Shown piece after piece: positions 43,714 through 55,662 of a stretch of 64,000 bases of DNA (positions within the stretch are counted from its first letter, which is position 1; the number at the start of each line of letters is the position of its first letter). A model generated the notes under the pieces. The model made no database searches. It had not been told where the DNA came from and saw only the letters and a list, made by a program, of their open reading frames with translations. Made by a program: the position numbers and the translations under genes. The stretch comes from Alcanivorax sp. DSM 26293 (GTDB taxonomy: Bacteria > Pseudomonadota > Gammaproteobacteria > Pseudomonadales > Alcanivoracaceae), in the NCBI RefSeq assembly GCF_900107995.1, contig NZ_FNUM01000007.1, positions 2,501 through 66,500 on the forward strand, in the 5' to 3' direction.

Positions 43714-46404
43714 TTAAAGGAAGCGCGCCACCTCCTTCACTTCGAAGACTTCGATCTTGTCGCCTTCCTTCACGTCGTTGTAGCTCTTCACGGCAATACC
43801 ACACTCCATGCCGTTGCGAACTTCCTGGACGTCGTCCTTGAAGCGACGCAGGGATTCCAGCTCGCCTTCGAAGACCACCACATCGTCGCGCAGCACGCGG
43901 ATCGGCCGATTGCGGTACAAGGTACCTTCGATAACCATACAGCCAGCCACGGCACCGAACTTGGAGGAACGGAACACGTCGCGAACCTGGGCGGTACCGA
44001 GAATCTCTTCGCGCTTCTCCGGCGCCAGCAGGCCGCTCATGGCCGACTTGACGTCGTCGATCAGCTCATAGATGACGCTGTAGTAGCGCAGATCCAGACC
44101 TTCCTGCTCGCACAGTTTCTTGGCCTTGGAATCAGCACGGACGTTGAAGCCCAGCAGCACGGCTTCACTGGTCATTGCCAGATTGACGTCTGACTCGTTG
44201 ATCGCACCGACACCGGCAGACACAAGGTTCACCTTCACCTCTTCCGTGCCCAGATCATTAAGGGCACCGGTGAGGGCTTCCAGGGAACCGCGCACATCGG
44301 TCTTGAGAACGATGTTGACGGTCTTGATTTCTTCACTGCCCATGTTGGCAAACAGGTTTTCCAGCTTGGACGCCTGTTGACGCTTGAGCTTCAGGTCACG
44401 GTCACGCTCCTGACGGAACTCGGCCACTTCGCGGGCTTTCTTCTCGTCGGGAACAACCTGTACCTGTTCACCCGCTTCCGGGGCACCGTCCAGGCCCAGC
44501 ACTTCCACCGGGATGGAGGGGCCGGCAGAGGTGATCGGCTTGCCGTTCTCGTCCACCATGGCCCGCACGCGACCGAAGTGCGCACCGGCCAGCAGCATGT
44601 CACCAATATTCAGCTCACCTGCCTGCACCAGAATGGAGGCAACGGTACCGCGACCTTTTTCAATGCGCGATTCGATCACCACACCGGTGGCCGAGCCGGT
44701 GGCCGGCGATTTCAGTTCCAGCAATTCTGACTGCAGCAGGATGGCATCCAGCAGGTCATCCACGCCCTGGCCGGAGTGCGCGGATACGTTGATGAACTGA
44801 TATTCACCGCCCCACTCTTCCGGAATCACGTCCTTGGTGGCCAGCTCGTTACGAACCCGGTCCGGGTCTGCCTGCTCTTTATCAATCTTGTTCACGGCAA
44901 TGATGATCGGGGCACCGGATGCCTTGGCGTGATTGATCGCCTCTTCGGTTTGCGGCATCACGCCATCGTCTGCGGCGACTACAATCACCACGATATCAGT
45001 GGCTTTGGCACCACGCGCACGCATGGCCGTAAAAGCGGCGTGACCCGGGGTGTCCAGGAAGGTGATCATGCCCTTCTCATGCTGTACGTGGTAAGCACCG
45101 ATGTGCTGGGTAATGCCGCCCGCTTCACCGTCGGCCACCTTGGCCTTGCGGATATAATCCAGCAGGGAGGTTTTACCGTGGTCCACGTGCCCCATGATGG
45201 TGACTACCGGCGCACGATCATTCAGGTCCACATCGTCACGGTTGACCATATCGGCCAGGTGATCTTCGAGAACTTCTTCCTGACCTTTGCTGGCGACGGC
45301 CTTGTGGCCCATTTCTTCCACCAGCAAAAACGCGGTTTCCTGATCAATAAACTGGTTGACCGTCGCCATTTCACCCATCTTCATCATGGCCTTGATCAGT
45401 TCCTTGGCCTTGATGTTCATGCGCTGGGCCAGATCGCCCACGGTAATGGTTTCCGGTACTTCGACTTCGTAGATTTTCTTCTCCGTCGGGGTTTTAAAGC
45501 CGTGCTGCTTGTTCATGGAGCTCTTCATCTGCCCATGAGCAACGCCCGCCGATTTCGGCTTGCGGCGACGACGACGAGACTGGCGCTCTTCACGCTGATA
45601 ACTGGCTTCCTGGGCGGCAACAACAATGGAAGACCCTTTGTCTTCCTCTTCTTCAGGCTTTTTCTCTTCCTGATCGCCACGTTTTTCCAGCTCAGCAGCA
45701 ATCCGCGCCGCTTCTTCAGCAGTACGGCGAGCGGCTTCTTCTTCCGCTTTCTTGCGAGCTTCGGCTTCTTGCTTGCGCTTGGCCTCATCCGCTTCACGCT
45801 GCTTGCGTTCCGCTTCCTCGCGCTTGGCTTTCTCTTCCGGGGTTTCGGTCTTGGCTGGCTTCTTGGCGGTTGCCGTCTTGGGCACGGAGACACGCTTGGT
45901 CTTTTCTTCCGCCGCCTTTTCACCTGCAGCCTTACGCTCGGCTTCCGCACGAGCCTTGGCTTCTTCCTCTTTCTTGCTGGCCGCTTCTTCTTCGGCCTGA
46001 CGCTTGGCCGCTTCTTCCGCCTTGCGTTTCTCTTCTTCCGCCAGACGCGCAGCCTCTTCCGCCGCCTTGCGTTCGGCTTCTTCGCGTTCCTGCTCCTCAA
46101 GCGCTTCGCGCTTCACGTAGGTGCGCTTCTTGCGCACTTCCACGTTAACGGTCTTGGATTTGCCCGCCGCACCGGTGGTCTTGATAGTGCTGGTGGACTT
46201 GCGCTTGAGGGTAATCTTCTTGGCTTCGGTATCCGCGGCACCATGGGACTTGCGCAGATGGGCAAGAAGCTGCTGCTTCTGCTCATCGGAGACCACTTCG
46301 CTGGCATCGCCATGGGGTAGCCCGGCGTCTTTCATCTGCGAAAGCAGTTTCTCGACGGGGGTCCCTACGATGTCGGCCAGTTTCTTTACGGTCGTTTCTG
46401 CCAT
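43714..46404 (-). CDS. infB: Translation initiation factor IF-2
   Basis: GTPase that places fMet-tRNA on the 30S subunit. 896 residues. N-terminal IF2N domain (1-50), then a long charged Lys/Glu/Ala-rich helix (about 95-260), a basic linker, and the G domain from about 395 with [22 protein letters not shown] and [10 protein letters not shown], followed by domains II-IV ending [13 protein letters not shown]. The Lys/Glu-rich region is normal for the family and explains the repetitive DNA. A 218-bp gap with a palindromic element separates it from nusA. Confidence 0.98.
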   Translation of the reverse strand: MAETTVKKLADIVGTPVEKLLSQMKDAGLPHGDASEVVSDEQKQQLLAHLRKSHGAADTEAKKITLKRKSTSTIKTTGAAGKSKTVNVEVRKKRTYVKREALEEQEREEAERKAAEEAARLAEEEKRKAEEAAKRQAEEEAASKKEEEAKARAEAERKAAGEKAAEEKTKRVSVPKTATAKKPAKTETPEEKAKREEAERKQREADEAKRKQEAEARKKAEEEAARRTAEEAARIAAELEKRGDQEEKKPEEEEDKGSSIVVAAQEASYQREERQSRRRRRKPKSAGVAHGQMKSSMNKQHGFKTPTEKKIYEVEVPETITVGDLAQRMNIKAKELIKAMMKMGEMATVNQFIDQETAFLLVEEMGHKAVASKGQEEVLEDHLADMVNRDDVDLNDRAPVVTIMGHVDHGKTSLLDYIRKAKVADGEAGGITQHIGAYHVQHEKGMITFLDTPGHAAFTAMRARGAKATDIVVIVVAADDGVMPQTEEAINHAKASGAPIIIAVNKIDKEQADPDRVRNELATKDVIPEEWGGEYQFINVSAHSGQGVDDLLDAILLQSELLELKSPATGSATGVVIESRIEKGRGTVASILVQAGELNIGDMLLAGAHFGRVRAMVDENGKPITSAGPSIPVEVLGLDGAPEAGEQVQVVPDEKKAREVAEFRQERDRDLKLKRQQASKLENLFANMGSEEIKTVNIVLKTDVRGSLEALTGALNDLGTEEVKVNLVSAGVGAINESDVNLAMTSEAVLLGFNVRADSKAKKLCEQEGLDLRYYSVIYELIDDVKSAMSGLLAPEKREEILGTAQVRDVFRSSKFGAVAGCMVIEGTLYRNRPIRVLRDDVVVFEGELESLRRFKDDVQEVRNGMECGIAVKSYNDVKEGDKIEVFEVKEVARFL

Positions 46405-46431
46405 GTCAGCAACACTCTCCTGTCCGTCTCT

Positions 46432-46584
46432 AGCAGGCTATTGAAAATAGCCTGGGCCATTGCCCTCGGGGCGAATGACCGCGCTGCCCGGCACATTCCG
46501 GTCAGCGCATTGTGTGCTTATCTTTGCGGGCCATACCGCGAAGATAGCTTGAAAAGCACCTTATGGCCTTTTCAACACCCTGCT
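46432..46584. mobile_element. MITE-like palindromic element in the nusA-infB gap
   Basis: Ends 46432-46452 (AGCAGGCTATTGAAAATAGCC) and 46565-46584 (other strand AGCAGGGTGTTGAAAAGGCC) are imperfect inverted repeats. Inside are TATCTTTGCGG / CCGCGAAGATA (about 46519-46546) and GCGCTG / CAGCGC. The AGCAGG-TGTTGAAAA end type is one I associate with small palindromic repeats in many gammaproteobacterial genomes. No coding potential. Confidence 0.65.
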
Positions 46585-46622
46585 GTTGGTGCCCGCGTCC
46601 AATCCGCCAGGATTAAAGGCCG

Positions 46623-48137
46623 TTACGCCCCGGCTTCATTTTCATCAGCGAACCAGGGGGCCCGGGCAGTCATGATCAGCTCGGCGGCACGCTCTTCGCT
46701 CATGCCACTGATGTCCATCAAATCATCCACCGCCTGTTCGGCCAGATCTTCCATGGTGGGGATACCGCGCGATGCCAGTTCCACAGCCAGGTCACGATCC
46801 ATGCCTTCCATATTGAGAAGGTCTTCAGCAGGCTCGGCCAGCTCGAATTTCTCTTCGGATACCAGGGCTTTGGTCAGCAGGACATCCTTGGCGCGCTGGC
46901 GCAGGGCGTCGACGATATCTTCATCGAACCCGTCGATAGCGAGCATCTCTTCTTCCGGCACGTAGGCCACTTCTTCCAGGGTGGTAAAACCTTCATCCAC
47001 CAGAATGCCGGCAACATCTTCGTCCACGTCCAGTTCTTTCATGAACGTTTCCAGTGCCTGGGCAGCTTCCTCTTCCTGTTTGTTCTGGGCATCGTCAAGG
47101 GTCATGACGTTGAGTTCCCAGCCAGTCAGTTCAGAGGCCAAACGGATATTCTGGCCGCTACGGCCGATGGCCTGAGCCAGAGCGGACTCGTCTTCCACCG
47201 CGATATCCATGGAGTGACTTTCTTCATCCATAACAATGGAAGCCACTTCCGCCGGCTGCATGGCATTGATCACCAACTGTGCCGGGTTGTCGTCCCACAG
47301 GACGATATCGATACGTTCACCGGCGAGCTCATTGGAGACCGCCTGAACACGGGCACCGCGCATACCCACGCAGGCACCGACCGGATCAATACGCTGGTCA
47401 TTGCTTTTCACGGCAATCTTGGCACGGGAGCCAGGATCTCGGGCAGCGCCCTTGATTTCGATCAGCTCTTCACCGATTTCCGGCACTTCAATCTTGAACA
47501 GCTCGACCAGCATGTCCGGGCAGGCTCGGCTGGCAAACAGCTGCGGGCCACGGTTTTCTTCGTTCACGCCCAGCAAATACGCACGGATTCGGTCATTCTG
47601 ACGCACCGCTTCACGGGGAATCATGTGCTCGCGGGTAATCAACGCTTCCGCATTCCCGCCCAGATCCAGAACGATGGAATCCCGGTTGGCTTTTTTGACG
47701 ATGCCGCTGATCAACTCACCAATGCGATCACGATACTCTTCGATGATCTGGCGACGCTCGGCTTCGCGCACTTTCTGCACGATAACCTGTTTGGCAGTCT
47801 GGGCACCGATACGACCGAAGGCTTCCGATTCGATCTCTTCTTCCCAGGTGTCACCAATCTGCAGAGACGGATCCTGCTCATGGGCTTCATCAAGGGTCAG
47901 CTGTTTACCGAATTCATAAAGCTCTTCGTCGGGTACGACGTGCCATACGCGGAACGTGCGGGAATCACCGGATACCCGGTCAATATCCACGCGAATTTCC
48001 ACGTCTTCTTCCTTAAAGCGTTTTTTGGTAGCGGCCGCCAGTGCCAGCTCGATGGCCTCGAAAATCACGTCACGGCTGACGCCTTTTTCGTTTGATACGG
48101 TTTCCGCTACCAGCAGGATCTCTTTGTTCATGGCCAA
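46623..48137 (-). CDS. nusA: Transcription factor NusA
   Basis: Controls pausing, termination and antitermination by RNA polymerase. 504 residues: N-terminal polymerase-binding domain ([18 protein letters not shown]), S1 domain (about 135-200), KH1 and KH2 ([34 protein letters not shown]), and two C-terminal acidic HhH repeats (about 365-495) that bind alpha-CTD. Downstream of rimP by 33 nt. Confidence 0.98.
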   Translation of the reverse strand: MAMNKEILLVAETVSNEKGVSRDVIFEAIELALAAATKKRFKEEDVEIRVDIDRVSGDSRTFRVWHVVPDEELYEFGKQLTLDEAHEQDPSLQIGDTWEEEIESEAFGRIGAQTAKQVIVQKVREAERRQIIEEYRDRIGELISGIVKKANRDSIVLDLGGNAEALITREHMIPREAVRQNDRIRAYLLGVNEENRGPQLFASRACPDMLVELFKIEVPEIGEELIEIKGAARDPGSRAKIAVKSNDQRIDPVGACVGMRGARVQAVSNELAGERIDIVLWDDNPAQLVINAMQPAEVASIVMDEESHSMDIAVEDESALAQAIGRSGQNIRLASELTGWELNVMTLDDAQNKQEEEAAQALETFMKELDVDEDVAGILVDEGFTTLEEVAYVPEEEMLAIDGFDEDIVDALRQRAKDVLLTKALVSEEKFELAEPAEDLLNMEGMDRDLAVELASRGIPTMEDLAEQAVDDLMDISGMSEERAAELIMTARAPWFADENEAGA

Positions 48138-48170
48138 GCCTTTACAAAGACAAAGTTCTTCAGGGCGTGC

Positions 48171-48626
48171 TCAGTCGAAGCGAGGCTGCAACCGGGCACG
48201 ATCTACCTGACTGTAAGGAATACGCAGAGTGTCGCCATCAAGCTCCACCACCAGCGTTTCGCCATCCACGGCCACAATGGCCGCCGTCATTTTACGCTTG
48301 CCTGATACCGGCGCCAGCAACTTCAGCTGAACATCTTCACCGATATAGTCGGCATATTGCGCAATATCAAACATGGGCCGATCCATGCCCGGCGAAGACA
48401 CCTCCAGGTTGTATTCGCCAGGTATTGGATCTTCCACATCCAGCACGCCGCTGATTTCGTGACTCACCGCCGCGCAATTATCTACTGTGATACCGTCGCT
48501 GTGGTCGATATAGACACGCAAAACAGCCCCGCGCCCCTGGATATGTTCAATACCCCAAAGCACGAAGCCCAAGTCCTCAACGACCGGAGCCAGCAGCTCC
48601 GTCAATTGCTCTACGCGTTTCGACAT
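48171..48626 (-). CDS. rimP: Ribosome maturation factor RimP
   Basis: 30S assembly factor. About 151 residues from the ATG at 48626 (MSKRVEQLTELLAPVVEDLG); the open frame upstream to 48707 has no similarity. Family marks: GFVLWGIEHI, RVYIDHSDGITVDNCAAVS, EYNLEVSSPGMDRPMF, and SQVDRARLQPRFD at the end. First protein gene of the metY-rimP-nusA-infB cluster. Confidence 0.95.
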   Translation of the reverse strand: MSKRVEQLTELLAPVVEDLGFVLWGIEHIQGRGAVLRVYIDHSDGITVDNCAAVSHEISGVLDVEDPIPGEYNLEVSSPGMDRPMFDIAQYADYIGEDVQLKLLAPVSGKRKMTAAIVAVDGETLVVELDGDTLRIPYSQVDRARLQPRFD

Positions 48627-48735
48627 GTCCTTTCCGACAGTACAAACAAAAAATGGGCCTGGGGACAATACAGCCACTGCAAGGAAGCCATGCAATCGAC
48701 CGCACATCCACCGCCCATTCCACTGCTGCGGATAA

Positions 48736-48764
48736 CAAAAGGCCCCTGCTAGAGGGGCCTTTTG
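48736..48764 (-). terminator. Intrinsic terminator downstream of tRNA-fMet
   Basis: 12-bp stem CAAAAGGCCCCT / AGGGGCCTTTTG, loop of 5, T-run on each side. Lies between metY and rimP, so rimP is reached by read-through or by a promoter not identified. Confidence 0.88.
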
Positions 48765-48799
48765 TCCGCTTTGAACCCGCCGTAGCCGGTTCTTCTAAG

Positions 48800-48876
<77 letters not shown>

Positions 48877-49004
48877 ATAAACCGTTGAACCGTAAGCGCC
48901 CCTCGGCACTCGATCTGCATTCTGGTGCGTGCAGATCTTTTGGTTCCAGCTGACCGAGCCTGACTCGCTAAAGCTGCTCAACCGGCCTCAAATATCGAGC
49001 GCAA

Positions 49005-49033
49005 ATAGTACTTAGAGGCGCTCACTCTGTCAA
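49005..49033 (-). promoter_or_regulatory. Strong sigma-70 promoter of tRNA-fMet
   Basis: Minus strand: consensus TTGACA (49033-49028), 17 nt, TACTAT (49010-49005), about 120 nt before the tRNA. The leader holds a perfect 8-bp stem GATCTGCA (48912-48919) / TGCAGATC (48930-48937). Confidence 0.8.
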
Positions 49034-49288
49034 GGCAAAGACGAAAAAAACATTTATTTTTCGCTGCCTTAGCACAACAAGGAGCACGCCCCTTCTGTGC
49101 AGTTGCAAGCACTCCTGTGCCCGCATTACCGACACGGCTGGCGACGTTTTTTGTCGCAGAAACCAGGCCGGCATACACAACCCCATTGTGCCGTTTTTGG
49201 TGATCGCAGACTTCCGCCATCACCCCGATCAAGACAGTCAAACGCTGTCTGGCCGGACCGAGATCCACTCAGGACCTCTCTTCCAAAT
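49034..49288. other. Gap between the metY promoter and tRNA-Leu
   Basis: No gene seen. A small hairpin GCGAC-GTTTTTT-GTCGC lies at 49141-49157; with no flanking U-run on the minus strand it is a weak candidate for the end of the tpiA-secG-tRNA-Leu transcript. Confidence 0.3.
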
Positions 49289-49374
49289 TGGTGCCGAAGG
49301 CCGGACTTGAACCGGCACGAGCGAAGCTCACTACCCCCTCAAGATAGCGTGTCTACCAATTCCACCACTTCGGC
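49289..49374 (-). tRNA. tRNA-Leu (GAG)
   Basis: 86 nt with CCA. Acceptor stem GCCGAAG / CTTCGGC, long variable arm typical of class II tRNA, T-loop GGTTCAAGTCC, anticodon loop TTGAGGG giving anticodon GAG (codons CUC/CUU). Follows secG by 14 nt, probably cut from its transcript, as in Pseudomonas. Confidence 0.96.
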
Positions 49375-49388
49375 AAAGAACGCTTTAC

Positions 49389-49835
49389 TTACTGCTCCGA
49401 CTGAGGCACTTCAGTCGGGGCCGGGGATTCTACCCCAGCTTGAGGCACATCCGAAACCTCTTTTTGCGCCGGCACCTCATCGGATGCCACAGGCACCTCT
49501 GACAGAGTGGCGGGCACATCAGAATCCACTGGAGCCGCGGGCACATCGTCTTCCTGCTGCTCAAGAGTTTCCAGTTCCGGCAAGAAGCTGCGCACACCCT
49601 CGGCTTCCTGGCGCGCCATCCAGGCCAGCGCCATGCTGGTGACAAAGAACACCACCGCCAGCAGCGCCGTGGCACGGGTCAGGAAATTGGCTGACCCGGC
49701 ACTGCCAAATACGGTCTGCGATCCCCCGCCACCGAAAGAGGCTCCGGCATCGGCACCTTTACCGTGCTGAATCAGCACCAGACCGATCAGGCCAAGGGCC
49801 GCCAGTACATGCACTACGTGAACAACAATATCCAT
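49389..49835 (-). CDS. secG: Preprotein translocase subunit SecG
   Basis: Auxiliary subunit of SecYEG. 148 residues from the ATG at 49835 ([20 protein letters not shown]). Two membrane segments flank the hallmark [22 protein letters not shown]. The C-terminal 70 residues are acidic and Pro/Val-rich, longer than in E. coli SecG but common in this group. 10 nt after tpiA. Confidence 0.95.
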   Translation of the reverse strand: MDIVVHVVHVLAALGLIGLVLIQHGKGADAGASFGGGGSQTVFGSAGSANFLTRATALLAVVFFVTSMALAWMARQEAEGVRSFLPELETLEQQEDDVPAAPVDSDVPATLSEVPVASDEVPAQKEVSDVPQAGVESPAPTEVPQSEQ

Positions 49836-49845
49836 AATGACTCTA

Positions 49846-50592
49846 TTATTCCGCCGCCTGACAGATAGCAATAAAACTGTCGGCTGTTAACGATGCCCCG
49901 CCTATCAGACCCCCATCGATGTCTGACTGGGCAAACAGAAGGGCGGCATTATCCGCCTTTACACTGCCGCCGTAAAGCAAGCACAGCGATTCAGCGATAT
50001 CCGGATCGTTTTTTTCCAATGACGCCCGCAACGAGGCGTGCACTTCCTGGGCCTGCTCCGGGCTGGCAGTCCTGCCGGTGCCGATGGCCCACACAGGTTC
50101 ATAGGCCACCACCGCCTTACCGAAAGCCGCAATACCTACGGCATCAATCACCGCCTGCAACTGTCCACAGACCACGGATTCCGTGTTTCCGGCTTCACGC
50201 TCTTCCAGGGTTTCTCCCACACAGAGGATCGGAACCAGGCCCGCGGCCTGGGCGCGAGAAAACTTGTCGGCGATCACCGCATCGGTTTCCCCGTACAGGG
50301 CACGGCGCTCGGAATGACCCACAATCACGTGACTGCAGCCCACCTCCGCAAGCATGGCTGCGGACACCTCGCCAGTGAAAGCCCCGTCATCCTGATCACT
50401 CAGATTCTGCCCACCCACCTTGATGGCCGCCGGCAGCTGGCTTCTGGCCGCAGCCAGGTAGGGAAAGGGCGGACAGATCAACACCTGCGCCACACCCTCA
50501 TAGCTGCTCAACGCTTCCGCCATCTCAGACAGAAGTGCCTCCCGCCCGTTCATTTTCCAGTTACCGGCAACCAGCGGTGTTCTTGATTTCAT
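49846..50592 (-). CDS. tpiA: Triosephosphate isomerase
   Basis: Interconverts DHAP and glyceraldehyde-3-phosphate. 248 residues: NWKMNG (catalytic Lys), VIVGHSERR (His), [11 protein letters not shown] (Glu, loop 6), and [15 protein letters not shown] (phosphate site). First gene of tpiA-secG-tRNA-Leu, 44 nt after glmM. Confidence 0.98.
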   Translation of the reverse strand: MKSRTPLVAGNWKMNGREALLSEMAEALSSYEGVAQVLICPPFPYLAAARSQLPAAIKVGGQNLSDQDDGAFTGEVSAAMLAEVGCSHVIVGHSERRALYGETDAVIADKFSRAQAAGLVPILCVGETLEEREAGNTESVVCGQLQAVIDAVGIAAFGKAVVAYEPVWAIGTGRTASPEQAQEVHASLRASLEKNDPDIAESLCLLYGGSVKADNAALLFAQSDIDGGLIGGASLTADSFIAICQAAE

Positions 50593-50636
50593 TTGTCATT
50601 TCCTTGAATAGAAAAATGGCGCAAGGCCAAGGGCGA

Positions 50637-51971
50637 TTACGCAATCGCCTTTTCCACCACATCCGCCAGCTCGCGACACAGGGCAGCCACCTTGTCCGGA
50701 TCCTTGCCCTCGATCATCACCCGCACCAAAGGCTCGGTGCCGGAAGGCCGCAGCAGGATGCGGCCATTACCGGCCAGCGCTTTTTCGGCTTCCGCCATGG
50801 CCGTTTTGACTTCGGGCTTGTCCATAAAGCCGTCACGATTGGGGCCTCTCACGTTGATCATCGTCTGGGGCAACAAGGCCACATCCGCCACCGCCTCCGC
50901 CAGGCTCTGGTCTCGACGTGACAGCGCCGCCAGAACCTGCAAGGCTGAAACCGTGCCATCTCCGGTGGACGTGCGATCCAGACAAACCAGATGGCCAGAA
51001 GACTCGCCACCGATTAACCAACCACGCTGGTCAAGCTGCTCCATCACATAACGATCCCCCACTTTGGCACGCACGAACTCAATATCCAGCGCCTGCAGGG
51101 CCAGCTCAAGACCGAAATTGGACATCAGGGTACCGACTACGCCGGGCAGTTCCGCCCCGCTCTCCTTGCGATCGCGGGCTACTACGAACAATAGCTGATC
51201 GCCGTCCACCAGATTACCGCTGTGATCCACCATGATCAGCCGGTCCGCATCACCATCCAGCGCCACCCCGAGGTCCGCTTTTTCCTCAAGCACACGCTGC
51301 TGCAGCTTTTCCGGATGCGTGGAGCCGCAATCGCGGTTGATATTGAAGCCGTCCGGCGTGTTGGCCAGGGCCACCACCTCAGCGCCCAATTCCTCGAACA
51401 CATCCGGGGCAATGTGGTACGCCGCACCATTGGCGGTATCGACCACAATCTTCATGCCATTCAGGTTCAGCCCGGGCACCGTGCTCTTGCAGAATTCAAT
51501 GTACCGACCTCGGGCATCATCAATCCGGCGCACCTTGCCAAGCTGGTCAGTGGCCACGACCGACATCTCTTCATCCAGCAGCCGCTCGATTTCCAGCTCG
51601 ATATCATCACTGAGCTTGCGGCCGTCCGCGCCAAAGAACTTGATGCCGTTATCGGTGTAGGCGTTATGGGAGGCGGAAATGACAATACCTGCCTGGGCCG
51701 ATAGCGTCCGGGTCAGATAGGCAATGCCCGGTGTCGGCAGAGGGCCGAGCAGACGCACATCAACACCCGCCGCAGAAATGCCCGCTTCCAGGGCCGACTC
51801 GAACATATACCCGGAAATACGGGTATCCTTGCCAATCAGAATCTTGCTGCCGCCGCGGGCAGCCAGCACTTTACCGGCCGCCCAACCCAGTTTGAGCACG
51901 AAATCCGGAGTAATGGGGAACTCCCCTACCGTGCCCCGCACACCATCTGTCCCGAAATATTTACGCGCCAT
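50637..51971 (-). CDS. glmM: Phosphoglucosamine mutase
   Basis: Makes glucosamine-1-phosphate for UDP-GlcNAc. 444 residues: [20 protein letters not shown] at the start, the phosphoserine in [18 protein letters not shown], metal site [21 protein letters not shown], and [12 protein letters not shown]. 17 nt after folP, an order shared with E. coli. Confidence 0.98.
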   Translation of the reverse strand: MARKYFGTDGVRGTVGEFPITPDFVLKLGWAAGKVLAARGGSKILIGKDTRISGYMFESALEAGISAAGVDVRLLGPLPTPGIAYLTRTLSAQAGIVISASHNAYTDNGIKFFGADGRKLSDDIELEIERLLDEEMSVVATDQLGKVRRIDDARGRYIEFCKSTVPGLNLNGMKIVVDTANGAAYHIAPDVFEELGAEVVALANTPDGFNINRDCGSTHPEKLQQRVLEEKADLGVALDGDADRLIMVDHSGNLVDGDQLLFVVARDRKESGAELPGVVGTLMSNFGLELALQALDIEFVRAKVGDRYVMEQLDQRGWLIGGESSGHLVCLDRTSTGDGTVSALQVLAALSRRDQSLAEAVADVALLPQTMINVRGPNRDGFMDKPEVKTAMAEAEKALAGNGRILLRPSGTEPLVRVMIEGKDPDKVAALCRELADVVEKAIA

Positions 51972-51988
51972 GACGACTCCTTGTGCAG

Positions 51989-52843
51989 TTATTTTGTGCG
52001 CTCACTATCGACTGATTGCCGAACGGCGTGTGCGAAACGCACCACATCCACGGTTTCCTTCACATCGTGTGCGCGAACGATCATTGCACCGCGCTCAACA
52101 CACATCACGGCCGCTGCCAGACTGGCGGGCAATCGCTCATTCACGTCCCGGCCGAGCAGTTTACCAAACAGAGACTTGCGTGAAATACCGATCAGAATTG
52201 GCAGTGCCAATTCCTGCAAAGCGGCCATTTCATGCATTAGCGTAAGGTTGTGCGCCACGGTTTTGGCAAAGCCAAAACCCGGATCGACAAGCAGTCGTTC
52301 GCGGGGAATGCCCACCTGCCCACAGGCGGCAATACGTTGGCGCAGGAAATCGACCACCTCGGCGGTGACGTCCTGGTAACGGGGATCGTCCTGCATGTTG
52401 CCGGGCTCTCCTTGCATGTGCATCAGACACACAGGTAACCCGCTGGCAGCCGCAGCGCCCAGGGCCCCGGATCGGCGCAGGGCACGCACATCATTGATCA
52501 TGCCTGCGCCTGCTGCCGCGGCACCACGAATCACTGCGGCAGTGCTGGTATCCACAGACACAAGGGCATCAAGCTCCGACGTCAGCGCCTCGACGACCGG
52601 CACCACCCTGTCCAGTTCCTGCTGCTCGGACACCGGTGCCGCACCGGGACGGGTGGACTCGCCGCCCACGTCAATAATGGCCGCACCATCCGCCAGCATT
52701 CGCTCCGCCTGACGCAGGGCAGCATCCCGCTCGGTAAAGCGGCCACCATCGGAAAAGGAATCCGGGGTTACATTCAGTATCCCCATAACGACAGGCGCGG
52801 ACAGGTCTAGTGTCCGCGCCCCACAGGTCAGCGTTTCAATCAT
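51989..52843 (-). CDS. folP: Dihydropteroate synthase
   Basis: Joins p-aminobenzoate to the pterin for folate; the sulfonamide target. 284 residues: [18 protein letters not shown] (signature 1), [36 protein letters not shown], and [12 protein letters not shown]. 3 nt from ftsH. folK, the preceding enzyme, lies at 33 kb. Confidence 0.98.
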   Translation of the reverse strand: MIETLTCGARTLDLSAPVVMGILNVTPDSFSDGGRFTERDAALRQAERMLADGAAIIDVGGESTRPGAAPVSEQQELDRVVPVVEALTSELDALVSVDTSTAAVIRGAAAAGAGMINDVRALRRSGALGAAAASGLPVCLMHMQGEPGNMQDDPRYQDVTAEVVDFLRQRIAACGQVGIPRERLLVDPGFGFAKTVAHNLTLMHEMAALQELALPILIGISRKSLFGKLLGRDVNERLPASLAAAVMCVERGAMIVRAHDVKETVDVVRFAHAVRQSVDSERTK

Positions 52844-52846
52844 GGA

Positions 52847-54760
52847 TCAGTGAGTATTGGCAGGCCCACCGATGGCATCGTCACCCGGCTCTTTATCGCC
52901 GGTGGCGGCACCATTGCCCGGCCCCTGATCGCGCCAGTCTTTCGGCGGACGAGGCTTGTGGCCAGCCATGATGTCGTCGATCTGACCGGCATCAATGGTT
53001 TCGTATTGCATCAAGGCTTCCGCCATCAGGTCCAGCTTGTCGCGGTTGTCCTCGAGAATCTGCTTGGCTCGGCCATAGCAGCTATCAATGATGGCCCTCA
53101 CCTCGCGGTCAATCTCTTCAGCGGTCTGCTCGGACATGCTCTTGCGCTGGGACATTTGCTTGCCCAGGAAGACTTCACCCTCTTCTTCCTCGTAGGCCAG
53201 CGGGCCCAGCTTCTCGCTCAGCCCCCACTTGGTCACCATGGCACGGGCAAGCTTGGTAGCACGCTCAATGTCGTTGGAGGCACCGGTTGTGACACCGTCG
53301 AAGCCCAATGTCATTTCCTCGGCCAGACGACCGCCGTAGAGCGAACAGATGGAAGATTCCAGACCGCGCTTGGACTGGGAATACTTGTCTTCTTCCGGCA
53401 GGTACATGGTCACACCCAGGGCCCGGCCACGGGGAATGATGCTGACCTTGTAGACAGGATCATGTTCCGGCACCAGACGCCCGACAATGGCATGACCCGC
53501 CTCGTGATAGGCAGTATTCAGCTTTTCTTTCTCGCTCATCACCATGGAGCGGCGTTCGGCGCCCATCAGGATCTTGTCCTTGGCTTTCTCGAACTCCTCC
53601 ATGGACACCATGCGCTTGTTGGCACGGGCAGCGAACAGCGCAGCTTCATTGACCAGGTTGGCCAGGTCCGCGCCGGAGAAACCGGGAGTACCACGGGCAA
53701 TCACACTGGGGTCCACATCTTCGGAGATAGGCACCTGACGCATGTGCACCTTGAGCACGTGTTCGCGGCCACGGATATCCGGCAGCGGCACCGTTACCTG
53801 ACGGTCGAAACGGCCCGGGCGCAACAGCGCCGGGTCCAGCACGTCGGGACGGTTGGTGGCGGCGATCACGATAATGCCCTCATTGCCATCAAAGCCATCC
53901 ATTTCCACCAGCAGCTGGTTCAACGTCTGCTCACGCTCATCGTGACCACCGCCCAGGCCGGCGCCACGGGAGCGCCCCACCGCATCAATTTCGTCGATGA
54001 AGATAATGCAGGGAGAATGCTTCTTGGCCTGCTCGAACATGTCGCGCACACGGCTGGCACCCACACCCACGAACATTTCCACGAAGTCAGAGCCGGAAAT
54101 ACTGAAGAACGGTACCTTGGCCTCACCGGCAATCGCCTTGGCGAGGAGGGTCTTACCGGTACCCGGAGAGCCAACCATCAGCACACCGCGGGGAATCTTG
54201 CCGCCCAGGCGCTGGAATTTGGCCGGATCGCGCAGGAACTCCACAAGCTCCTGCACCTCTTCCTTGGCCTCTTCCACGCCCGCCACATCGGCGAAGGTGG
54301 TTTTGATCTGGTCTTCGCCCAGCAGTTTCGCCTTGGATTTACCAAAGGTCATCGGGCCACTGCCACCTCGGCCCCCGCCCTGCATCTGGCGCATGAAAAA
54401 GATAAAAATAGCCAGGATGATCAGAATCGGCAGTACGGACAGGAACAGCTGCATCAGGAAACCCTGGCGCTCCGGCTCCACACCCACCACATTCACCTTG
54501 TTCTGGATCAACGTGGGCATCAGGTTGGTGTCCAGAGTCGGCGGTTTGACCGTCTTGAACTGGCTGCCATCCTTGTAGGTGCCGGTAATCGCACTTTCGC
54601 CGATCTTGGCTTCCTGCACGTCACCACTCTCTACCCGCGAGATGAAGTCAGAGTAGGGAATACTGGTTGTTGCAGGCTGGGTGCTGATGCTGGACGCCAC
54701 AACGTAAAGGACGCCGGCGATAACCAGCCACAGCACAATATTCTTGGTCATGTCGTTCAA
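52847..54760 (-). CDS. ftsH: ATP-dependent zinc metalloprotease FtsH
   Basis: Inner-membrane AAA+ protease for membrane and short-lived proteins. 637 residues: membrane segments at about 7-24 and 102-123 around a periplasmic domain, Walker A GSPGTGKT (197-204), Walker B IIFIDEID (252-259), SRH region [18 protein letters not shown] split in the AAA domain, and the zinc site HEAGH at 419-423. The C-terminus is Pro/Gly-rich. Followed by folP and glmM as in E. coli. Confidence 0.98.
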   Translation of the reverse strand: MNDMTKNIVLWLVIAGVLYVVASSISTQPATTSIPYSDFISRVESGDVQEAKIGESAITGTYKDGSQFKTVKPPTLDTNLMPTLIQNKVNVVGVEPERQGFLMQLFLSVLPILIILAIFIFFMRQMQGGGRGGSGPMTFGKSKAKLLGEDQIKTTFADVAGVEEAKEEVQELVEFLRDPAKFQRLGGKIPRGVLMVGSPGTGKTLLAKAIAGEAKVPFFSISGSDFVEMFVGVGASRVRDMFEQAKKHSPCIIFIDEIDAVGRSRGAGLGGGHDEREQTLNQLLVEMDGFDGNEGIIVIAATNRPDVLDPALLRPGRFDRQVTVPLPDIRGREHVLKVHMRQVPISEDVDPSVIARGTPGFSGADLANLVNEAALFAARANKRMVSMEEFEKAKDKILMGAERRSMVMSEKEKLNTAYHEAGHAIVGRLVPEHDPVYKVSIIPRGRALGVTMYLPEEDKYSQSKRGLESSICSLYGGRLAEEMTLGFDGVTTGASNDIERATKLARAMVTKWGLSEKLGPLAYEEEEGEVFLGKQMSQRKSMSEQTAEEIDREVRAIIDSCYGRAKQILEDNRDKLDLMAEALMQYETIDAGQIDDIMAGHKPRPPKDWRDQGPGNGAATGDKEPGDDAIGGPANTH

Positions 54761-54876
54761 GGGAGACCTCGATCAATTCCGGGCGCTTGACGCGCACAAT
54801 AACGAACTTACACCTTACACCATTTGCCGAACCCTGAGTAATGCCGGTTCGGACAGCAAAACGGCCATTTTACGGC

Positions 54877-55503
54877 TTATTTCAGACCACTTGCCAGCTG
54901 GTACACCTCGGTGGATCGGGCCCGGCTGGCGGCCGGCTTGCGGCTGACAACCCGGTCAAAGCGCTGCAGCAGCATTTGCCGGTACTCGTCAAACCCTTCG
55001 CCCTGGAATACCTTGACCAGAAACTGGCCATCCGGTTCCAGTACCCGCTCGGCCATATCCAGCGCCAACTCCGCCAGATACATGGCCCGCGGCTGATCCA
55101 CGCCCTTGTTACCACTCATATTGGGGGCCATGTCGGACATTACAAGGTCTGCCTTGCGATCCCCGAGGGCCGCCAGGATTTGCTCATACACCGCATCTTC
55201 GCGGAAATCCCCTTCGATGAAGGTCACATCCGGCAAGGCGTCCATGGGAAGGATATCGCTGGCGATGACAGTGCCGTGTGAACCCATCAGCCGGCCCGCC
55301 ACCTGGGACCAGCCGCCCGGCGCGGCCCCCAGGTCCAGCACTGTCATACCGGGCCGGAACAGGCGGTCCTTCTCATGCATTTCCAGCAACTTGAAGCTGG
55401 CGCGGGAGCGGTAGCCCTCCGCCTGGGCCTTCGCCACCCACTGGTCGCTGAAATGCTCCTTGAGCCAGGCCTTGCTGGTTTTGGAACGGCTCGATTTCGC
55501 CAT
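54877..55503 (-). CDS. rlmE: 23S rRNA 2'-O-methyltransferase (U2552)
   Basis: Heat-shock rRNA methylase, also called RrmJ/FtsJ. 208 residues: [17 protein letters not shown] (catalytic Lys), [16 protein letters not shown] (SAM site), SDMAPNMSG (catalytic Asp) and [14 protein letters not shown] (second Lys). Upstream of ftsH with a 116-nt gap that has a CCGAACC/GGTTCGG hairpin (54827-54852). Confidence 0.97.
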   Translation of the reverse strand: MAKSSRSKTSKAWLKEHFSDQWVAKAQAEGYRSRASFKLLEMHEKDRLFRPGMTVLDLGAAPGGWSQVAGRLMGSHGTVIASDILPMDALPDVTFIEGDFREDAVYEQILAALGDRKADLVMSDMAPNMSGNKGVDQPRAMYLAELALDMAERVLEPDGQFLVKVFQGEGFDEYRQMLLQRFDRVVSRKPAASRARSTEVYQLASGLK

Positions 55504-55662
55504 AAGAGATTACCTCACCCACCCGGTTTGCCGTTCCTGTGCGTAACGGCTGCTTTTCAATTTGCTAACCCGTAGAATACGCCCACTGTCGGGGCAACCC
55601 GGACATTCCCTTATTTCCTGTGTCGCCCCGCTGGCGACACCTTGCAGCTCTGGAGCCACACC

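Noticed and set aside
44776-46320. 514-codon open frame on the plus strand, Phe/Leu-rich
   Set aside because: Antisense of the Lys/Glu-rich part of infB; the apparent membrane-like sequence is only the complement of AAG/GAA codons.
52850-54790. 646-codon open frame on the plus strand
   Set aside because: Antisense shadow of ftsH with His/Gln-rich composition.
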